Shown: in pieces, positions 13,548 to 15,786 of the stretch
Numbering within the stretch: position 1 is the stretch's first letter
How the letters are laid out: every line of letters begins with the position of its first letter
From: Thermoleophilia bacterium
GTDB lineage: Bacteria > Actinomycetota > Thermoleophilia > Gaiellales > Gaiellaceae
Direction of reading: 5' to 3'
Assembly (NCBI GenBank): GCA_025934335.1
Contig: JAICYG010000052.1
Span: 1-15,786 of the forward strand
DNA length: 15,786 nucleotides
Notes under the pieces: generated by a model
What the model saw: the letters and a program-made list of their open reading frames with translations, nothing else
Told to the model about the DNA's origin: nothing
Database searches by the model: none
Position numbers and translations under genes: made by a program

Positions 13548-14518
13548 GCCTCTACGACTCGATCCGCCACCTGCCGTTGCACGTTGACGGCTACTACCTC
13601 GAACCGCTCGAACGGGAGGTCGCGCGGGGCTTCACGCTCCGGCGCACGGTGGTCGTCCTGCACGGACGCGGCGAGGAAGGTCGCGGCGAGGAGGTCGACT
13701 ACGACCCGAGGACACAGCAGACGTTTCAGGCGGACGAGGGCAAGCTGCCGTTCGCGGGCGAGCACACGCTCGACTCGTTCTCGCTGCTGCAGGCGGGGCA
13801 ATCCGAGTATCGCCGCTGGGCGTTCGAGTCGGCGGCGCTCGACCTCGCGCTGCGGCAGGCAGGCCTGTCGCTCGGCGAGGCGGTCGGGCGCGAGCCGCGG
13901 CCGCTCCGCTTCGTCGTCTCGACGCGCACGGCCAACGTGCCGGGCTGGCTCGAGCTCTATCCGGAGCTCCGTTTCAAGCTCGACCCCGACCGCGACTGGA
14001 CCGACGAGGTGATCTCGACGCTCCGCCACGTCGACACCGTCGACTTCAAGGGCATCTACCGCCTCGCGTTCGGAAGCCCGCCCGACGCCGAGCTGTACGC
14101 GCGCGTGGCGGAAGCGTTCCCCGAGGCGTGGATCGAGGACCCGGCGCTGACGCCCGAGACGACGAAGGTGCTCGAGCCGCACCGCGACCGGATCACGTGG
14201 GACGCGGCGATCCACGAGTGGAGCGACGTCGAGGCGTTGCCCTTCCGGCCGCGCTGCCTCAACTGCAAGCCGTCGCGCTTCGGCTCGGTCAGGCGACTGT
14301 TCGACTTCTACGACGCGTGCGAGCGCGAGGGGGTCGCGCTCTACGGCGGCGGCCAGTTCGAGCTCGGGCCGGGCCGCCCGCAGATCCAGCTGCTCGCGTC
14401 GATCTTCCACGCGGACGCGCCGAACGACGTGGCACCGGGCAGCTACAACGCGGCGTCGCCGGTGGCAGGGCTTCCGTTGTCGCCGCTCGCGATCGAAGGT
14501 TCCTCGGGCTTCCGGTAG
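13544..14518 (+). CDS. Enolase-superfamily protein, substrate unknown
   Basis: A 324-aa protein. ATG 13544 overlaps the ArsR stop as ATGA, implying translational coupling. The C-terminal barrel motifs of the MLE/epimerase-like enolase superfamily can be placed: SAALDLALRQAGLSLGEAVG, FKLDPD (Lys145), VDFKG (Asp167, Lys169), WIEDP (Glu198), ITWDAAIH (Asp220) and NCKPSRFG (Lys242), with LYGGGQFELGPGRPQ near the end. Asp167, Glu198 and Asp220 would be the metal ligands. The usual K-x-K of the second strand reads R-F-K here, and the D-x-N of the third strand reads D-F-K. Superfamily members catalyse proton abstraction next to a carboxylate (racemisation, epimerisation, dehydration). The reaction cannot be assigned. 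Confidence 0.82.
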   Translation: MSLYDSIRHLPLHVDGYYLEPLEREVARGFTLRRTVVVLHGRGEEGRGEEVDYDPRTQQTFQADEGKLPFAGEHTLDSFSLLQAGQSEYRRWAFESAALDLALRQAGLSLGEAVGREPRPLRFVVSTRTANVPGWLELYPELRFKLDPDRDWTDEVISTLRHVDTVDFKGIYRLAFGSPPDAELYARVAEAFPEAWIEDPALTPETTKVLEPHRDRITWDAAIHEWSDVEALPFRPRCLNCKPSRFGSVRRLFDFYDACEREGVALYGGGQFELGPGRPQIQLLASIFHADAPNDVAPGSYNAASPVAGLPLSPLAIEGSSGFR

Positions 14519-14576
14519 TCGCCGCGAATTCGAGGCCGCCGCACGTAACGCCGAATCAGGCGTGAGGGACACTCGA

Positions 14577-14606
14577 CCAACCGACTGGGTTGGCCCGGCG
14601 TATCGT
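14577..14606 (+). promoter_or_regulatory. Inverted repeat and putative -10 before the HEAT-repeat gene
   Basis: ccaacc (14577-14582) and ggttgg (14588-14593) form a perfect 6-bp dyad with a 5-nt spacer, followed 7 nt later by TATCGT (14601-14606), a fair -10. It lies in the gap between the enolase-family gene and the first ATG of the HEAT-repeat gene (14622), where an operator would be expected. Weak but well placed. Confidence 0.35.
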
Positions 14607-14621
14607 CCCAACGCGCTGCCG

Positions 14622-15176
14622 ATGGTAGAAGTCGTCACTCCACGCATGGGCCGTGACGACTCCGATCTCGACCACCGCAGGACTCGCATCTACCTTGCGC
14701 GACGAGCTCGCGATGTGCCGACGTTGGTTCAGGGCTTACGCGATCCCGATCTGCGGGCGTTCGCTGCTCGATCGTTGGCCAAGGTCGGTGATCGGTCGGC
14801 GGCGCGCCATATCGCACCTTTGCTCTATGCGAGCGACCCATCTTGCCGGATCGAGGCCGTCCGCGCTCTCGGTGAACTCCGCTCCGACGACCACGTCCAA
14901 GATGTCATTTCGATCTCGGAGAGTGATCCGGACGAGCTGGCGCGCCGCTGGGCGCTCGCGTCGCTTGGCTACTTCGAGCCGGGCGCCGTCCTATCGGCTC
15001 TCAGCCGTGCGCTCAAGAGCGACGAGCGCAGGATCAGACAGGCAGCGGCTGTTGGACTCGGCCACCTAGCGACGCCTGAAGCCATCGAGCTACTCCGCGG
15101 CGCAATGCGAAGCGAGCCGCTATGGCGACGTCGACCGTACCGTCGAGCCATGAAAGAAGCGCTTCACGAGAAATGA
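14622..15176 (+). CDS. HEAT-repeat protein
   Basis: A 184-aa protein if started at ATG 14622; GTG 14562 and ATG 14646 are alternatives, and no ribosome binding site decides. About four to five helical repeats are visible: VPTLVQGLRDPDLRAFAARSL, IAPLLYASDPSCRIEAVRAL, VISISESDPDELARRWALAS, LSRALKSDERRIRQAAAVGL and a final IELLRGAMRSEPLWRRR. The pattern of a loop with DP or SD followed by R..A...L is typical of HEAT-like scaffold proteins (PBS-lyase type repeats), which bind proteins. No catalytic residues. Its composition is less GC-rich than the genes to its left, hinting at a different origin. Confidence 0.8.
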   Translation: MVEVVTPRMGRDDSDLDHRRTRIYLARRARDVPTLVQGLRDPDLRAFAARSLAKVGDRSAARHIAPLLYASDPSCRIEAVRALGELRSDDHVQDVISISESDPDELARRWALASLGYFEPGAVLSALSRALKSDERRIRQAAAVGLGHLATPEAIELLRGAMRSEPLWRRRPYRRAMKEALHEK

Positions 15177-15202
15177 TGAGTCACACGTGCGGTGCGCTTC
15201 GT

Positions 15203-15232
15203 TCTGGCGTCATAGCCGAACACTCGCGCAGC
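15203..15232 (-). repeat. 30-bp imperfect repeat, copy 1
   Basis: Matches the copy at 15616-15645 at 25 of 30 positions, with shared blocks tctggcgtcat and gaacact. It begins exactly 6 nt beyond the stop codon of the minus-strand gene at 15239. Confidence 0.7.
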
Positions 15233-15238
15233 TCAGGA

Positions 15239-15598
15239 TCAGCGCCCGCCTTGCGCCGCATCTCGCTCAGTCTCGTATTCGTCGTCGCCCGAATCCGTGG
15301 TGATGACGCCGCACCGGAGCTTGGCTGCCGCAGGATCCCAGTTGGACGGGTCGGATGCGGCTGCGAGCGCAACTTCCAGCGAGAGGCGCATGCCATTCGG
15401 CTCGTCGTACGGATACATCTCGACGTGTCCCTCGCGAAGGAGATCGAGGAGATGTGGCATGACCTGCTCCACGGTTCGGCGAGGGTGAAGCTCGATCGTC
15501 CGAACATCGATGTCCTGATGGAGCGCTAGCGGCAACTCCCACAACGCGGCGTCGTCGCTCGCATGGTCGAGAACCGCGTACCGGATTGGGTCAGCCAT
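15239..15598 (-). CDS. 119-aa protein of unknown function
   Basis: From ATG 15598 (MADPIRYAVLDHASDDAALWELPLAL); no clear ribosome binding site, but coding character is good and the frame is followed by a normal TGA. The N-terminal half resembles a short winged-helix-like or helical domain (TVEQVMPHLLDLLREGHVEMYPYDE); the C-terminal part is acidic (LRCGVITTDSGDDEYETERD) with SNWDPAAA in the middle. I do not recognise a family. No membrane segment or signal. It is convergent with the HEAT-repeat gene and follows the gene entering at the right edge by 53 nt. An immunity-type or regulator-type small protein are possibilities only. Confidence 0.6.
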   Translation of the reverse strand: MADPIRYAVLDHASDDAALWELPLALHQDIDVRTIELHPRRTVEQVMPHLLDLLREGHVEMYPYDEPNGMRLSLEVALAAASDPSNWDPAAAKLRCGVITTDSGDDEYETERDAAQGGR

Positions 15599-15615
15599 TC
15601 GCGAAGCATGCCGCC

Positions 15616-15645
15616 TCTGGCGTCATCCCGGAACACTGGCCCAGC
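15616..15645 (-). repeat. 30-bp imperfect repeat, copy 2
   Basis: The second copy; 25 of 30 positions match copy 1 at 15203-15232. It also begins exactly 6 nt beyond a minus-strand stop codon, that of the partial gene at 15652, and fills most of the 53-nt gap before the next gene. Confidence 0.7.
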
Positions 15646-15651
15646 CGATGT

Positions 15652-15786
15652 CTAGGGCCGGTCGAGTTCGAGAATGTCGCGGAGTGGCTCAGGGAGACAC
15701 TCCTCGTGAGCGCGTAGCGGCAAATAGTTGATCCGATTCGACTCCGGGGATACGTCGATCGCCCAGACGCGTTCGTCCTTCGCGCC
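15652..15786 (-). CDS. C-terminal end of an unrecognised minus-strand gene
   Basis: The last 44 codons of a gene that begins beyond the right edge of the window. The frame reads KDERVWAIDVSPESNRI, then YLPLRAHEECLPEPLRDILELDRP and TAG at 15652-15654. Codon use and amino-acid mix look like real coding sequence. Too short to assign a family. Confidence 0.6.
   Translation of the reverse strand, partial: GAKDERVWAIDVSPESNRINYLPLRAHEECLPEPLRDILELDRP

Noticed and set aside
15203..15645. Integron attC sites
   Set aside because: No GTTRRRY / RYYYAAC core pair and no long palindromic arms are seen in either copy of the repeat.

Overview
The window is very GC-rich, dense with genes, and uses GTG and TTG starts freely. 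Gene content (B12-dependent ribonucleotide reductase, a large LAL-type LuxR regulator, short monofunctional proline dehydrogenase, a Tat-exported arylsulfotransferase-like protein, DUF892 and small hydrophobic stress proteins) suggests a free-living high-GC actinobacterium, perhaps of the Thermoleophilia (Gaiella/Solirubrobacter side). That placement is an inference from gene style, not from a marker gene. I see no rRNA, tRNA, CRISPR array, insertion sequence or phage gene.

Layout. (1) 1-445: the 3' end of nrdJ and a long perfect hairpin. (2) 446-1274: a small exported protein on the minus strand and, divergent from it, a DUF4242-like protein; a 19-bp perfect inverted repeat lies between them. 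(3) 1288-4602, minus strand: a LAL-family LuxR regulator preceded by about 590 bases holding a good sigma-70-type promoter, several tiny ORFs with strong ribosome binding sites, and a GC-rich hairpin just before the regulator. (4) 4660-6619, minus strand: a probable stress/envelope cluster (DUF892 ferritin-like protein, 49-aa hydrophobic protein, two membrane-anchored proteins), closed by a GC hairpin. (5) 6739-9206: a Tat-exported arylsulfotransferase-family protein and, tail to tail with overlapping stop codons, a class II aldolase-family protein with an unrecognised N-terminal half. (6) 9296-12262, plus strand: alpha/beta hydrolase, proline dehydrogenase and a compact OLD-like ATPase/TOPRIM protein, closely spaced. 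(7) 12263-14518: an orphan ClpP divergent from an SRPBCC - ArsR - enolase-superfamily operon; two tandem dyad operators fill the 60-bp gap between them. (8) 14560-15786: a HEAT-repeat protein and two unrecognised minus-strand genes, visibly less GC-rich, each of the last two genes followed at exactly 6 nt from its stop by a copy of a 30-bp imperfect repeat.

How the parts work together. The best regulatory inference is that the ArsR protein at 13260 binds the two dyads at 12885-12928 and controls both its own operon and the divergent clpP. The LAL regulator appears to be transcribed from the 4574-4602 promoter through a leader with small ORFs, which would allow translational or attenuation control. 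I see no clear anti-phage system: the OLD-like gene has no helicase partner beside it. The most unusual items are the ArsR-type operators on a clpP copy, the leader of the LAL gene, the compact OLD-like protein lacking a recognisable ABC signature, and the stop-plus-6 repeat pair at the right end.
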